This document shows, in pieces, positions 7,435 through 16,054 of a stretch of DNA of 64,000 nucleotides; the first letter of the stretch is position 1, and each line of letters begins with the position of its first letter. The translations under genes were made by a program, and so were the position numbers. The stretch comes from Variovorax paradoxus. GTDB taxonomy: Bacteria > Pseudomonadota > Gammaproteobacteria > Burkholderiales > Burkholderiaceae_C. The stretch spans positions 1,364,001 through 1,428,000 of the forward strand of contig NZ_JAUSXL010000002.1 of assembly GCF_030815975.1 (NCBI RefSeq), given 5' to 3'. Below the pieces are notes generated by a model. The model had not been told where the DNA came from. It did not search any database and worked only from the letters and a program-made list of their open reading frames with translations.

Positions 7435-8529
7435 ATGCTGCGCACTCTCACCCCCGGCCTCGCCCTGGCGCTCGCAGCCGGCGGCGCGTTCTTCACCCTG
7501 CCCGCGGCGGCCGCCGACGGCTTCACGCTCAAGGACAAGCCTAAGATCGCGATGCTCTACTTCGGCCCGAAGAACGATGGCGGCTGGACCCAGGCCTTCG
7601 ACGAAGCGCGCGTGAAGGTCGAGAAGGAAATCGGCCAGAAGATCCAGTTCGTCGAGAACGTGCCCGAGGACGCATCGGCCATCAAGCCCGCGGCCGAGAA
7701 GTTCATCCAGCGCGGCGCCAACATCGTGATCGGCACCGCCTTCGGCTATTCCGACAGCTTCAAGGACCTGGCCGCCAAGTACCCCGATGTAGCGTTCCTC
7801 AACGGCTCGGGCACCACCAACGGCAGCAACCTCGAATCGTTCTACGGCCGCACCTACGAGAGCCAGTATCTCTGCGGCATGGCCGCGGGCGCGGCGTCGA
7901 AGACCGGCAAGCTCGGCTTCGTCGCGGCCAACCCCTTCGGCGTGGTGAACTGGACCATCAACGCCTTTGCGCTCGGTGCGCAGAAGATGAACCCCAACGC
8001 CACCGTCAACGTGATCTACACCGGCGCGTGGAACGACCCGGTGAAGGAACGCGCCGCCGCGGCCGCGCTGATCGACCAGGGCGCCGACGTGATCGGCCAG
8101 CACGTGGACTCGCCCACGCCGCAGATCGTGGCGCAGGAGCGCGGCGTGTACGGCACCGGCCACCACCGCGACTTGCGCCAGTTCGCGCCCAAGGCCACGC
8201 TGTGCTCGTCGGTGTGGGTGTGGGACCGCTTCCTTTCGCCAGAGCTCAAGAAGATCATGGCCGGCAACTGGAAGCCCGGCCAGTACGGCGCCTTCATCGA
8301 GATGAAGGACGGCGGCACCGACATCGCGGGCTTCGGCGCCGCGGTGCCCAAGGACAAGGCCGTGCAGATCACGGCCGAGCGCGACGCCATCCTGAAGGGC
8401 AAGCAGGTCTACGCCGGCCCGCTCGCCGACCGCGACGGCAAGGAGCGCGTGGCCAAGGGCGCGGTGCTGTCGGATGCCGAGCTCTGGAAGATGGACTGGT
8501 TCGTCAAGGGCGTGGTCACGCAGAAGTAA
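7435..8529 (+). CDS. BMP-family ABC transporter substrate-binding protein
   Basis: A periplasmic binding protein of the BMP/Med family, whose characterised members mostly bind nucleosides or related ligands. It has a signal peptide (MLRTLTPGLALALAAGG, cleavage near PAAAADG), then the family motifs KIAMLYFGPKNDGGWTQAFDEAR, ANIVIGTAFGYSD and KTGKLGFVAANP. ATG 7435 follows a GAAAGG site; 364 residues is normal length. It is followed by the matching ATPase and two permeases. Since rutG is missing from the rut operon, this importer is a good candidate for pyrimidine uptake (inference). Confidence 0.9.
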   Translation: MLRTLTPGLALALAAGGAFFTLPAAAADGFTLKDKPKIAMLYFGPKNDGGWTQAFDEARVKVEKEIGQKIQFVENVPEDASAIKPAAEKFIQRGANIVIGTAFGYSDSFKDLAAKYPDVAFLNGSGTTNGSNLESFYGRTYESQYLCGMAAGAASKTGKLGFVAANPFGVVNWTINAFALGAQKMNPNATVNVIYTGAWNDPVKERAAAAALIDQGADVIGQHVDSPTPQIVAQERGVYGTGHHRDLRQFAPKATLCSSVWVWDRFLSPELKKIMAGNWKPGQYGAFIEMKDGGTDIAGFGAAVPKDKAVQITAERDAILKGKQVYAGPLADRDGKERVAKGAVLSDAELWKMDWFVKGVVTQK

Positions 8530-8545
8530 GCAAGCAGGCCGGCCG

Positions 8546-10078
8546 ATGCCCAACGCGCTCCAGCTCACCGGCATCCGCAAGTCCTTCGACGGCTTTGCGG
8601 CACTGACCGACGCGCACTTCGAAGCGCGCTGGGGCGAAGTGCATGCGCTGCTGGGCGAGAACGGCGCGGGCAAGTCCTCGCTGATGAACATCGCGGCCGG
8701 GCTCTATGCACCGGAGGCGGGCCAGCTGCTGGTCGACGACAACGTGGTGCGCTTTGCCGGACCGCGCGATGCGGCCAGGCACCGCATCGGCATGGTCCAC
8801 CAGCATTTCAAGCTGGTGCGGCCGTTCACGGTGGCACAGAACATTTTGCTCACCGCGCCGGCGCCGGCCGGGTTCCAGAGCCACGGGGAGCGCCTGCGCG
8901 AGATTTCGCGCGACATCCGCAACAAGGCCTCGGAGCTGGGCTTCGAGATCGATCCATCGAAGCGCATCGATGCGCTCTCGATCGCGGAACAGCAGCGTGT
9001 CGAGATCCTCAAGGTGCTGCTGGCGGGCGCGCGCATCCTGATTCTCGACGAGCCCACCGCGGTGCTCACCGACCAGGAAGCCGCGCGCCTTTTGCAGACC
9101 GTGCAATGCCTCGCGCGCGGCGGCTCTGCCGTGGTGCTGGTCACGCACAAGATGGCCGACGTGAAGAGCTATGCCGACCGCGTGACGGTGATGCGCGGCG
9201 GCCGCACGGTGGCCACGCTGGAGCCGGGCGCCACGTCGGTGGCCGAACTCGTGAAGCTCACGGTGGGCGAGTCGATTGCCACGCAAGGCTTTCAGGCGGC
9301 GAAGTCGCCGCGCGGCACAGTGCGGCTCACGGTGCGCGGGCTGCGCTCGGCGGCTTCGCCCGAGGGCCGCCGCGTGCTCGACGGCGTCGACCTCGAACTG
9401 CATGCGGGCGAAATCTATGGCCTGGCGGGTGTCGGCGGCAACGGACAGGGCGAGCTGGCCGGCGCGATCATGGGCCTGCCCGATGCCGGCGGACCGCTCG
9501 AAGGCGAGATTCATCTGAGTGGCCATGGCGATCTCAAGGCCATGGCCGCGCCCGAGCGCCGCAACGTGGGCATTGCCGCGATCCCGGCCGACCGATACGG
9601 GCTGGCGCTCGCGGGCAGCCTTTCGGTGGCCGAGAACTACGCGATCGGCCGCGTGCATACCGGCCGCTACGGCCCGGCCTGGCATCTGCGGCGCAGCCGC
9701 ATCCAGGACGATGCGCAGGAAGCGGTGCGCGCCTTCGATGTGCTGGGGGTGCGCTCGGTGGCGCAGAAGGCCGCGCTGCTGTCCGGCGGCAATGCGCAGA
9801 AGCTGGTGCTCGCGCGCGAGTTCGGCAAGGCGCCCTCGCTGGTGCTCGCGCACAGCCCGAGCCGCGGGCTCGACGTGCGCGCGAGCGCCGAGGTGCATGC
9901 GCGCCTGCGCGCGGCGCGCGACGGCGGCGCCGCGGTGCTGCTGATCAGCGAAGACCTCGACGAGGTGCTGCAGCTGGCCGACCGTGTGGGCGTGATGACG
10001 CGCGGGCGCATTGCCGGCGAGTTCGCGCAGCCCGCCGACCGGCAGGCGATCGGACAGGCGATGGTGGACCATGGTTGA
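8546..10078 (+). CDS. ABC transporter ATP-binding protein, double ATPase (BMP/nucleoside type)
   Basis: A 510-residue ATPase with two fused nucleotide-binding domains, as in the sugar/nucleoside CUT2-like class. Domain 1 has Walker A GENGAGKS, signature LSIAEQQRVEILK and Walker B LILDEPTAVL. Domain 2 has the degenerate Walker A GVGGNGQGE, signature LSGGNAQK and a changed Walker B region (LVLAHSPSRGLDV). One degenerate site is usual for this class. ATG 8546 lies 16 bp after the binding-protein gene; its end overlaps the first permease by eight bases. It energises the permeases at 10071 and 11219. Confidence 0.93.
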   Translation: MPNALQLTGIRKSFDGFAALTDAHFEARWGEVHALLGENGAGKSSLMNIAAGLYAPEAGQLLVDDNVVRFAGPRDAARHRIGMVHQHFKLVRPFTVAQNILLTAPAPAGFQSHGERLREISRDIRNKASELGFEIDPSKRIDALSIAEQQRVEILKVLLAGARILILDEPTAVLTDQEAARLLQTVQCLARGGSAVVLVTHKMADVKSYADRVTVMRGGRTVATLEPGATSVAELVKLTVGESIATQGFQAAKSPRGTVRLTVRGLRSAASPEGRRVLDGVDLELHAGEIYGLAGVGGNGQGELAGAIMGLPDAGGPLEGEIHLSGHGDLKAMAAPERRNVGIAAIPADRYGLALAGSLSVAENYAIGRVHTGRYGPAWHLRRSRIQDDAQEAVRAFDVLGVRSVAQKAALLSGGNAQKLVLAREFGKAPSLVLAHSPSRGLDVRASAEVHARLRAARDGGAAVLLISEDLDEVLQLADRVGVMTRGRIAGEFAQPADRQAIGQAMVDHG

Positions 10079-11222
10079 CGCAACGCTCGCGGCCATCGCG
10101 CAGCCGGCGCAGACCGATCCGGACGCTGCGCACCGCGCACGGCGCCAGCCGCTGGCGCGCCGGCGCTATGCGCTCGAGATCCGCCAGCACATGGGATGGC
10201 GGCAGCAGGCGCTGATCCTTGCGGCGGCGCTTCTTGCGGGCCTTGCGATCTCCGCCGCCATTCTTGTGGCGGCCGGCGTTCCCGCCAACGAGCTCGCCAA
10301 CGAGTTCGTGATGCAGACCTTCTTCGACGGTCAGAACTTTCGCGCCGTGCTGTTCCAGGCCGCGCCCATGATCCTCGTCGGGCTGGCCGGCTCGCTGGCG
10401 TTTCGCGCGCGCTTCTGGAACCTGGGGCTCGAGGGCCAGATGATCTGGGGAGCCATCGGCGCGACGGCCGTTTCGATGTGGCAGATCGGGCCCGAGCCCT
10501 TGCGCCTGCCGCTGATGTTCGCGGCCGCCATCGGCTGCGGGCTGCTCTGGGTGCTGGGGCCGGCGTGGCTGAAAATCAGGCTCGGCGTGAACGAGATCAT
10601 TTCCACGCTGATGCTCAACTACATGGCGGCCAACTTCCTGCTGCACCTGGTCTATGGCGGCTGGAAGGACCCGAAGGACAACTTCCCCTATTCGCCGCAG
10701 TTCCGCGTCTTCGAGCGGCTGCCCGAACTGGGCGCCGGCGTGAGCAGCGCCATCGTGCTCGCGGCCGTGGTGGCGCTCTTCGCGTGGTGGCTGGTGGGCG
10801 TGAGCCGCGCCGGGCTGTACCTGCGCTTCGTCGACGCCAATCCGCGCGTGGCGCATGCCAATGGCGTGCCGGTGCGCCGCACCATCTACGGCGCCGTGCT
10901 GCTGTCGGGTGCGATGGCCGGGCTCGCGGGCCTGGCGGTGGCCGCCGGGCAGGAAGGGCGGCTCACGCAGGCCTTCTACCAGGGGTACGGCTTCTCGGGC
11001 ATCCTGATTGCCTTTCTCGCGCGCAACAACCCGCTCGCGGCCACCGTGGTGGCGCTGCTGGTGGCGGCGCTGTTCGTCACCGGCCGCAGCCTGCAGGTGT
11101 TCTACCAGGTGCCGTTCTCGATGGTGCAGCTGATCCAGGCCATCATCGTGGTGTGCGTGGCGGCCAGCGATTTCTTCATTCGGCACCGGCTGCGCCGCGT
11201 GGGCGGAGAGGCTCTGCAATGA
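10071..11222 (+). CDS. ABC transporter permease (BMP/nucleoside type, subunit 1)
   Basis: An inner-membrane permease of the BPD_transp_2 family, 383 residues, with a basic cytoplasmic N-terminus (RRQPLARRRYALEIRQ) and about ten hydrophobic segments. The loop FRARFWNLGLEGQMIWGA and the segment LGVNEIISTLMLNYMA are hallmarks of nucleoside-type permeases such as NupB/YufP. ATG 10071 overlaps the ATPase stop, and its own stop overlaps the next permease by ATGA (11219-11222). It forms the channel with the second permease. Confidence 0.92.
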   Translation: MVDATLAAIAQPAQTDPDAAHRARRQPLARRRYALEIRQHMGWRQQALILAAALLAGLAISAAILVAAGVPANELANEFVMQTFFDGQNFRAVLFQAAPMILVGLAGSLAFRARFWNLGLEGQMIWGAIGATAVSMWQIGPEPLRLPLMFAAAIGCGLLWVLGPAWLKIRLGVNEIISTLMLNYMAANFLLHLVYGGWKDPKDNFPYSPQFRVFERLPELGAGVSSAIVLAAVVALFAWWLVGVSRAGLYLRFVDANPRVAHANGVPVRRTIYGAVLLSGAMAGLAGLAVAAGQEGRLTQAFYQGYGFSGILIAFLARNNPLAATVVALLVAALFVTGRSLQVFYQVPFSMVQLIQAIIVVCVAASDFFIRHRLRRVGGEALQ

Positions 11223-12151
11223 GCGGCGGCATCGTGCTGAACTGGCTCGCGAGCACGCCGGACTTCGCAGTGCCCTATGCGCTCGCAGCGCTGGGCTTGA
11301 TCATCAGCGAGCGCGCGGGCGTGCTGTCGCTCGGCGCCGAAGGCCTGATGCTCGTGGGGGCGCTTGCGGGCATCGGCGCGCAGATCGCCATGGGGCAGCC
11401 GGCCGTGTCGCTGGTGCTCGCGATGCTCGCGGCCAGCGCGGTCTCGCTGCTGTTCGCGGCGATGGTGATCTGGCTGCGCGTGAACCAGGTGATCGCGGGG
11501 CTCGCGCTGGTGTTCTTCTGCCAGGGCCTCACGGCGCTGGTCGGCTCGCTGGCCGAATGGACCAACCATGCCACCGAAGGCATCGGCGCGATGGGGCTGT
11601 GGCCGCTGTCGCTCTTGCCCGGCGCCGGCCGGCTGTTCGAGCAGAACGCGATGGTCTGGCTCACGCCGCCGATCTTCCTGGCGGTGGCGTGGTTCTTCTC
11701 GCGCACCTCGGCCGGGCTGCGGCTGCGCGCGGTGGGCGAGAACCCGCAGGCGGCCGATGCGGCCGGCATCCGCGTCAGCATGTGGCGGCTGGCCGCGGTG
11801 CTCGCGGGCTCGGCGCTGGTGGGACTGGCAGGCGCGTACATCTCGGTGGTCAGCACCAAGCTGTGGATCGCAGGCATGACCGGTGGGCGCGGCTGGATCG
11901 CGGTGGGGCTGGTGATCTTCGCGCGCTGGTCGCCGTGGAAGGCGCTCGCGGGCGCGCTGCTGTTCGGCTGCATCGAGGCGCTGATCCCGCAGCTCGCGGC
12001 GGCCGGCGTGCAGCTGCCGCAGTACTTCGTGATGATGACGCCCTATGCGGTGACGCTCGGGGTGATGGTGTGGGTCGCGCTCTCGCGGCGCGGCGCCGAC
12101 GAAGAGCCCGGTGCACTGGGCCAACCCTATGTGCGGGAAGAACGCCGATGA
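11219..12151 (+). CDS. ABC transporter permease (BMP/nucleoside type, subunit 2)
   Basis: The second BPD_transp_2 permease, 310 residues and about nine membrane segments. It shows the subunit-2 hallmarks LIISERAGVLSLGAEGLMLVGA and GLRLRAVGENPQAADAAGIRV. It starts inside ATGA shared with subunit 1. Its stop likewise overlaps the start of the amidohydrolase gene (ATGA 12148-12151), so transport and hydrolysis of the imported compound are probably coupled in expression. Confidence 0.92.
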   Translation: MSGGIVLNWLASTPDFAVPYALAALGLIISERAGVLSLGAEGLMLVGALAGIGAQIAMGQPAVSLVLAMLAASAVSLLFAAMVIWLRVNQVIAGLALVFFCQGLTALVGSLAEWTNHATEGIGAMGLWPLSLLPGAGRLFEQNAMVWLTPPIFLAVAWFFSRTSAGLRLRAVGENPQAADAAGIRVSMWRLAAVLAGSALVGLAGAYISVVSTKLWIAGMTGGRGWIAVGLVIFARWSPWKALAGALLFGCIEALIPQLAAAGVQLPQYFVMMTPYAVTLGVMVWVALSRRGADEEPGALGQPYVREERR

Positions 12152-12852
12152 AGGCCTGGGTCTACAACGAGGAGCGCGAGCTCGACGCGGCGCAGTTCGC
12201 CGACTACCTCAACCCGGCCACCACCGCGGTGGTTTCCATCGACATGCACCGGGGCCACCTGGACGACAGCCCCGACTGCCCCTGCCCCGCGCCGCGGGCG
12301 CGCGACGTGGTGGCGCCCATCGACAGCTTCCACGACGCGGTGCGCGCGCTGGGCGTGCGCATCGTACACATCAGGTCGGTGCTGCGGCCCGATGGCGTGG
12401 ACGACATCCGCGGCATTCCGTCCGCATGGCGGCGCACCTTTCCGCTGCACGTGGGCGCGATTCCCAATGCCGACGCGCACGCCATCGAAGGCTCGAAGTG
12501 GACCGAGTGGGTCACGCGCGTGGAGCCCGGCGACATGCGCGTGGACAGCAAGCGGCGCCTCTCGGCCTTCTACCCGACCGACCTCGACTTCTTGCTGCGC
12601 AACCAGCGCATCGAGACGGTGGTGCTCAACGGCGGCTTCACCGACTGCTGCGTGCTCAACACTGCCTTCGACGCCAGCAACCACAACTACCGCGTGATCG
12701 TGCTGCGCGACCTGGTGCGCGGCACCGATGCGCACCTGGAGGGCGCGGCACTCGCGATGGTGTCGCTGCACCTGGGGCTGGTCATGGACTCGCGCGAGCT
12801 GCTTGGCCGATGGCGCGGCGACCTCCGTTCTTCCGTCAACCCGATTCGCTGA
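12148..12852 (+). CDS. isochorismatase-superfamily cysteine hydrolase
   Basis: A 234-residue amidohydrolase of the same superfamily as RutB but a different branch. The probable triad is Asp in VVSIDMHRGHLD, Lys in VDSKRRLSAF and Cys in GGFTDCCVLNT. Family members cleave C-N bonds of carbamoyl, ureido or amide compounds (N-carbamoylsarcosine amidase, ureidoacrylate hydrolase, nicotinamidase). It overlaps the nucleoside-type permease by four bases and precedes the second oxygenase by six bases. A hydrolytic step on a ureido or carbamoyl intermediate is plausible; the substrate is unknown. Confidence 0.88.
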   Translation: MKAWVYNEERELDAAQFADYLNPATTAVVSIDMHRGHLDDSPDCPCPAPRARDVVAPIDSFHDAVRALGVRIVHIRSVLRPDGVDDIRGIPSAWRRTFPLHVGAIPNADAHAIEGSKWTEWVTRVEPGDMRVDSKRRLSAFYPTDLDFLLRNQRIETVVLNGGFTDCCVLNTAFDASNHNYRVIVLRDLVRGTDAHLEGAALAMVSLHLGLVMDSRELLGRWRGDLRSSVNPIR

Positions 12853-12858
12853 CATCCG

Positions 12859-13833
12859 ATGCCGAACTCCATTCCCCTTGTCGACCTCGGCGGCAACCTC
12901 GACCCGGGTGTCCCCGCTGCCAGGAAGGCGGCCCTGCAGCTTCACGAAGCGCTGAGCACCATCGGCTTTGCCTACATCGCGGGCCACACCGTGCAGCGCG
13001 CCACGCGCGACGCGGCCTTTGCGGCCTCGCGCGAGTTCCATGCCTCTACCCTCGAGCAGAAGCGCTCCCTCGCGATCAACGCCTTCCATCGCGGCTACAT
13101 GGGCATGGCCACCTCGACCATCGTGACCTCTTCGGTGGCCAGGGTCACCCGGCCCAACATGAGCGAATCGCTGATGCTCATGCACGAGCTGCCGCCGGAC
13201 GACGCGGGCCTTCTCGCCGGCCTGCCGATGCAGGGGCCGAACCAGTGGCCCGGATGGCTGCCGGGCTTCAAGCCCGCCATGACGCAGTACGTGAGCGAGG
13301 TCGACGCGCTCGGCCGCTACATCGTGCGCCTGGTCGCGATGAGCCTCGGCCTGGAGGCCACCGCGCTCGACCATCACTTCGACCATCCCACCACCTTCCT
13401 GCGCGCGTTGCACTATCCCCCGCAGCCGACGGTCGAAGACGACCAGATGGGCTCGGCGCCCCACACCGACTACGGGATCGTCACGCTGCTCGCGCAGGAC
13501 GACTCCGGGGGCCTGCAGGTGCGCCCGCGCGGCGGCGACTGGATCGAGGCGCCGCCGATTCCGGACACCTACGTGCTCAACGTCGGCGACATGCTCGCGC
13601 GCTGGACCAACGACCGCTTCGTGTCCACGCCGCACCGCGTCATCAACCGCTCGGGGGGCGACCGCTATTCGCTGCCCTACTTCCTCGACCCCGGCATGGA
13701 CGCGCTGATCGAATGCCTGCCGACCTGCACCGACGCGCAGCATCCGCCCCGCTACGAGCCGGTGGCCTACGGCGAGTACCTGCTCGAGAGGCTCGACAAG
13801 AACTACGCCTACCGCAAGCCGGCGAACGCCTGA
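12859..13833 (+). CDS. 2-oxoglutarate/Fe(II) oxygenase, isopenicillin-N-synthase type (2)
   Basis: A second non-haem iron oxygenase, 324 residues, with the iron ligands His202 and Asp204 (APHTDYG) and His259 (STPHRV), and the 2OG anchor Arg269-x-Ser271 (DRYSLPYF). It belongs to the same family as the enzyme at 5626 but is clearly diverged, so it probably acts on another substrate or position. Start ATG 12859 is six bases after the hydrolase stop. It is followed by a polyamine-type importer, so the operon imports two kinds of compound. The substrate is not known. Confidence 0.9.
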   Translation: MPNSIPLVDLGGNLDPGVPAARKAALQLHEALSTIGFAYIAGHTVQRATRDAAFAASREFHASTLEQKRSLAINAFHRGYMGMATSTIVTSSVARVTRPNMSESLMLMHELPPDDAGLLAGLPMQGPNQWPGWLPGFKPAMTQYVSEVDALGRYIVRLVAMSLGLEATALDHHFDHPTTFLRALHYPPQPTVEDDQMGSAPHTDYGIVTLLAQDDSGGLQVRPRGGDWIEAPPIPDTYVLNVGDMLARWTNDRFVSTPHRVINRSGGDRYSLPYFLDPGMDALIECLPTCTDAQHPPRYEPVAYGEYLLERLDKNYAYRKPANA

Positions 13834-13873
13834 ACGGCCTCTTCTTTCTCTCTTCTTTTCCCAGGACTCCACC

Positions 13874-14920
13874 ATGAAAGCCTTCTCCCGCCGCGACTGC
13901 CTGCAAGCCATGGCCGCCGCAGCCGGCATGTCCGCGCTCGCGATGCCGGGCATGTCGTTCGCCGCGCAGAATCTCGTCGTCAATACCTACGGCGGACGCT
14001 GGGAAAAATTCTGGCGCTCCGACCTGATGCCCACGTTCATGAGATCGGCCGGCGTGGAAACCACGCTCGACGTGGGCCTGGGCAAGAACTTCGTGGCCAA
14101 CCTGCGCGCAGCCGGCGTCGCCAAGCCGCCCTACAGCATCCTGATGGTCAACGAGAACATCGCGAGCCTGGTGCGTGCCGAAGGCTACTTCGAGCCCATT
14201 CCCGCGGCCAAGGTGCCCAACCTCGCGAACGTGTACCCGATCCTGCGCAATGCCGAGGACAACGGGGTGCGCGGCATTGTCTCGACCATCGGCATCGGCT
14301 ACCGCAAGGACCTGGTGAAGACGCCGCCCAAGTCGTGGTCGGACCTGTGGAGCAACCCCGAGTTCAAGGGCAAGATCGGGCTCTACCAGATCGGCAACAC
14401 GGCCGCGATGCTGTTCCTGCTGATGACGGCCAAGCTCTACGGCGGCTCGCAGGACGCGATCGACCGCGCCTTCACCGAGATCAAGAAGCTCCTGCCGTTC
14501 ACGCAGGCCGACTGGAGCGGCACGCTGTCGACCATGCTCACGCGCGGCGACGTGACGGTGGCGGTGATCGACTTCCCCGAGATCGTGGCCCTGCAAAAAA
14601 AGGGCGTGCCCGTGGAGATGGTGGTGCCCACCGAGGGCGTGCTGGCCTTCGAACAGTCGTTCAACGTGCTGAAGAATGCGTCGGCCAAGGAAGAGGCCTA
14701 CAAGTACCTCGACTTCATCCTGCGCCCCGACGTGCAGGAAATGATGGCCAAGGAGTTCTTCACCTCGCCGACCAACACCCGCTCGAAGCTCCCGCCCGAC
14801 CTCGCCAAGGACGTGCCGGTGAGCGGGGACCGCATGAAGTCGATCTTCCAGTTCGACTGGGCCAAGGTGAACCCGCAGGTCGCGGCCATCACCGACCGCT
14901 GGAACCGGGAGATGAAGTGA
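13874..14920 (+). CDS. polyamine/opine-type ABC substrate-binding protein
   Basis: A periplasmic binding protein of the PotD/iron-type (SBP_bac_8) class, 348 residues. The N-terminus SRRDCLQAMAAAAGMSALAM resembles a twin-arginine signal, with cleavage near SFAAQ. The core begins NLVVNTYGGRWEKFWRSD and contains PKSWSDLWSNPEFKGKIGL, characteristic of PotD-like proteins. The stop overlaps the GTG start of the ATPase at 14917. The ligand is unknown; given the neighbours it may be a nitrogen compound and not a true polyamine. Confidence 0.88.
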   Translation: MKAFSRRDCLQAMAAAAGMSALAMPGMSFAAQNLVVNTYGGRWEKFWRSDLMPTFMRSAGVETTLDVGLGKNFVANLRAAGVAKPPYSILMVNENIASLVRAEGYFEPIPAAKVPNLANVYPILRNAEDNGVRGIVSTIGIGYRKDLVKTPPKSWSDLWSNPEFKGKIGLYQIGNTAAMLFLLMTAKLYGGSQDAIDRAFTEIKKLLPFTQADWSGTLSTMLTRGDVTVAVIDFPEIVALQKKGVPVEMVVPTEGVLAFEQSFNVLKNASAKEEAYKYLDFILRPDVQEMMAKEFFTSPTNTRSKLPPDLAKDVPVSGDRMKSIFQFDWAKVNPQVAAITDRWNREMK

Positions 14921-16032
14921 GCGAGGCCGCCCACGCGCGCGCCGCCACGGGCCGCCGCACCACGCGGGTGTCGCTCGACGGCCTGCGCAAGCACTTCGAC
15001 AATGCACCCGCGCCGGCCATCGCGCACCTCGACCTCAAGACCGAGGAAGGCGAATTCATCTCGCTGCTGGGTCCGAGCGGCTGCGGCAAGACGACCACGC
15101 TGCGCTGCGTGGCGGGGTTCGAGTTTCCCGACGAAGGACGCGTGCGCCTGAACGACGAGGACATCACCGACCTGCCGCCCGAGAAGCGCGACATCGGCAT
15201 GGTGTTCCAGAACTACGCGCTGTTTCCGCACCTGACGGTGTGGCGCAACCTGGCATTCGGCCTGGAGATGCGCGGCATCGGCAAGGCCGAGTGCAAGCGC
15301 CGCATCGACGACGTGCTCGCGATGGTGCAGCTCACCGCCTTGGCCGAGCGCTATCCGCGCCAGCTCTCGGGCGGCCAGCAGCAACGCGTGGCGCTGGCGC
15401 GCGCGCTGGTGATCGAACCGCGCCTGCTGCTGCTCGACGAACCGCTCGCGAACCTCGACGCGGTGCTGCGCGAGGACATGCGCGTGTTCATCCGCGAGCT
15501 GCAAAAGCGCGTGGGCATCACCACGCTCTACGTGACGCACGACCAGTCGGAAGCCATGGTGATGTCCGACCGCGTGGCCGTGATGCTCGGCGGCAAGCTG
15601 CTGCAGTTCGACGTTCCCGAGGCGATCTACATGCGCCCGCGCAGCGTGGAAGTGGCGCGCTTCATCGGCCGCTCGAACCTCATCGAAGGCAGCGTCGAAG
15701 GCCGGACCGACGAACCCGGTCCGTATCCCACCTACCGCGTGAGCACCGCACTCGGCAGCGTGCCGGCAAGCCACGACCAGCCGCTTGCGACGGGGCAGCC
15801 GGTGCATGTGACGATCCGCCCCGAGGCGATCCGCTTTCGCAACGACGGGCCTTACGCGGGACGCGTGCAGTCGGCCTACTTCCTCGGCAGCACGGTCGAG
15901 CACACGGTGCAGTGCGCCGGTGGCCAGGGCCTGCTGGTGCAGACCTCGCCGGCCCGGCGCCTGGACGCCGGCGCCCAGGCGGCCTTTGCCTTCGACCCGG
16001 GCCACGCCTGGATCATCGCGGCCGCGCCATGA
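14917..16032 (+). CDS. polyamine-type ABC transporter ATP-binding protein (PotA-like)
   Basis: An ATPase of 371 residues with Walker A GPSGCGKTT, signature LSGGQQQRVALARAL, Walker B LLLLDEPLANLDA and a C-terminal TOBE regulatory domain beginning about residue 280. The start is GTG 14917, nested in the previous stop (GTGA). It is 23 bp from the first permease. Motif spacing is that of PotA/FbpC importers. It provides energy for the permeases at 16055 and 16957. Confidence 0.92.
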   Translation: MSEAAHARAATGRRTTRVSLDGLRKHFDNAPAPAIAHLDLKTEEGEFISLLGPSGCGKTTTLRCVAGFEFPDEGRVRLNDEDITDLPPEKRDIGMVFQNYALFPHLTVWRNLAFGLEMRGIGKAECKRRIDDVLAMVQLTALAERYPRQLSGGQQQRVALARALVIEPRLLLLDEPLANLDAVLREDMRVFIRELQKRVGITTLYVTHDQSEAMVMSDRVAVMLGGKLLQFDVPEAIYMRPRSVEVARFIGRSNLIEGSVEGRTDEPGPYPTYRVSTALGSVPASHDQPLATGQPVHVTIRPEAIRFRNDGPYAGRVQSAYFLGSTVEHTVQCAGGQGLLVQTSPARRLDAGAQAAFAFDPGHAWIIAAAP

Positions 16033-16054
16033 GCGCAGCGCCAAGGGTGCACCG

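Noticed and set aside
12127..13983. Long - strand open frame over the hydrolase and second oxygenase
   Set aside because: Low-complexity Arg/Val/His-rich translation with no motifs; the opposite strand encodes two proteins with catalytic residues in place.
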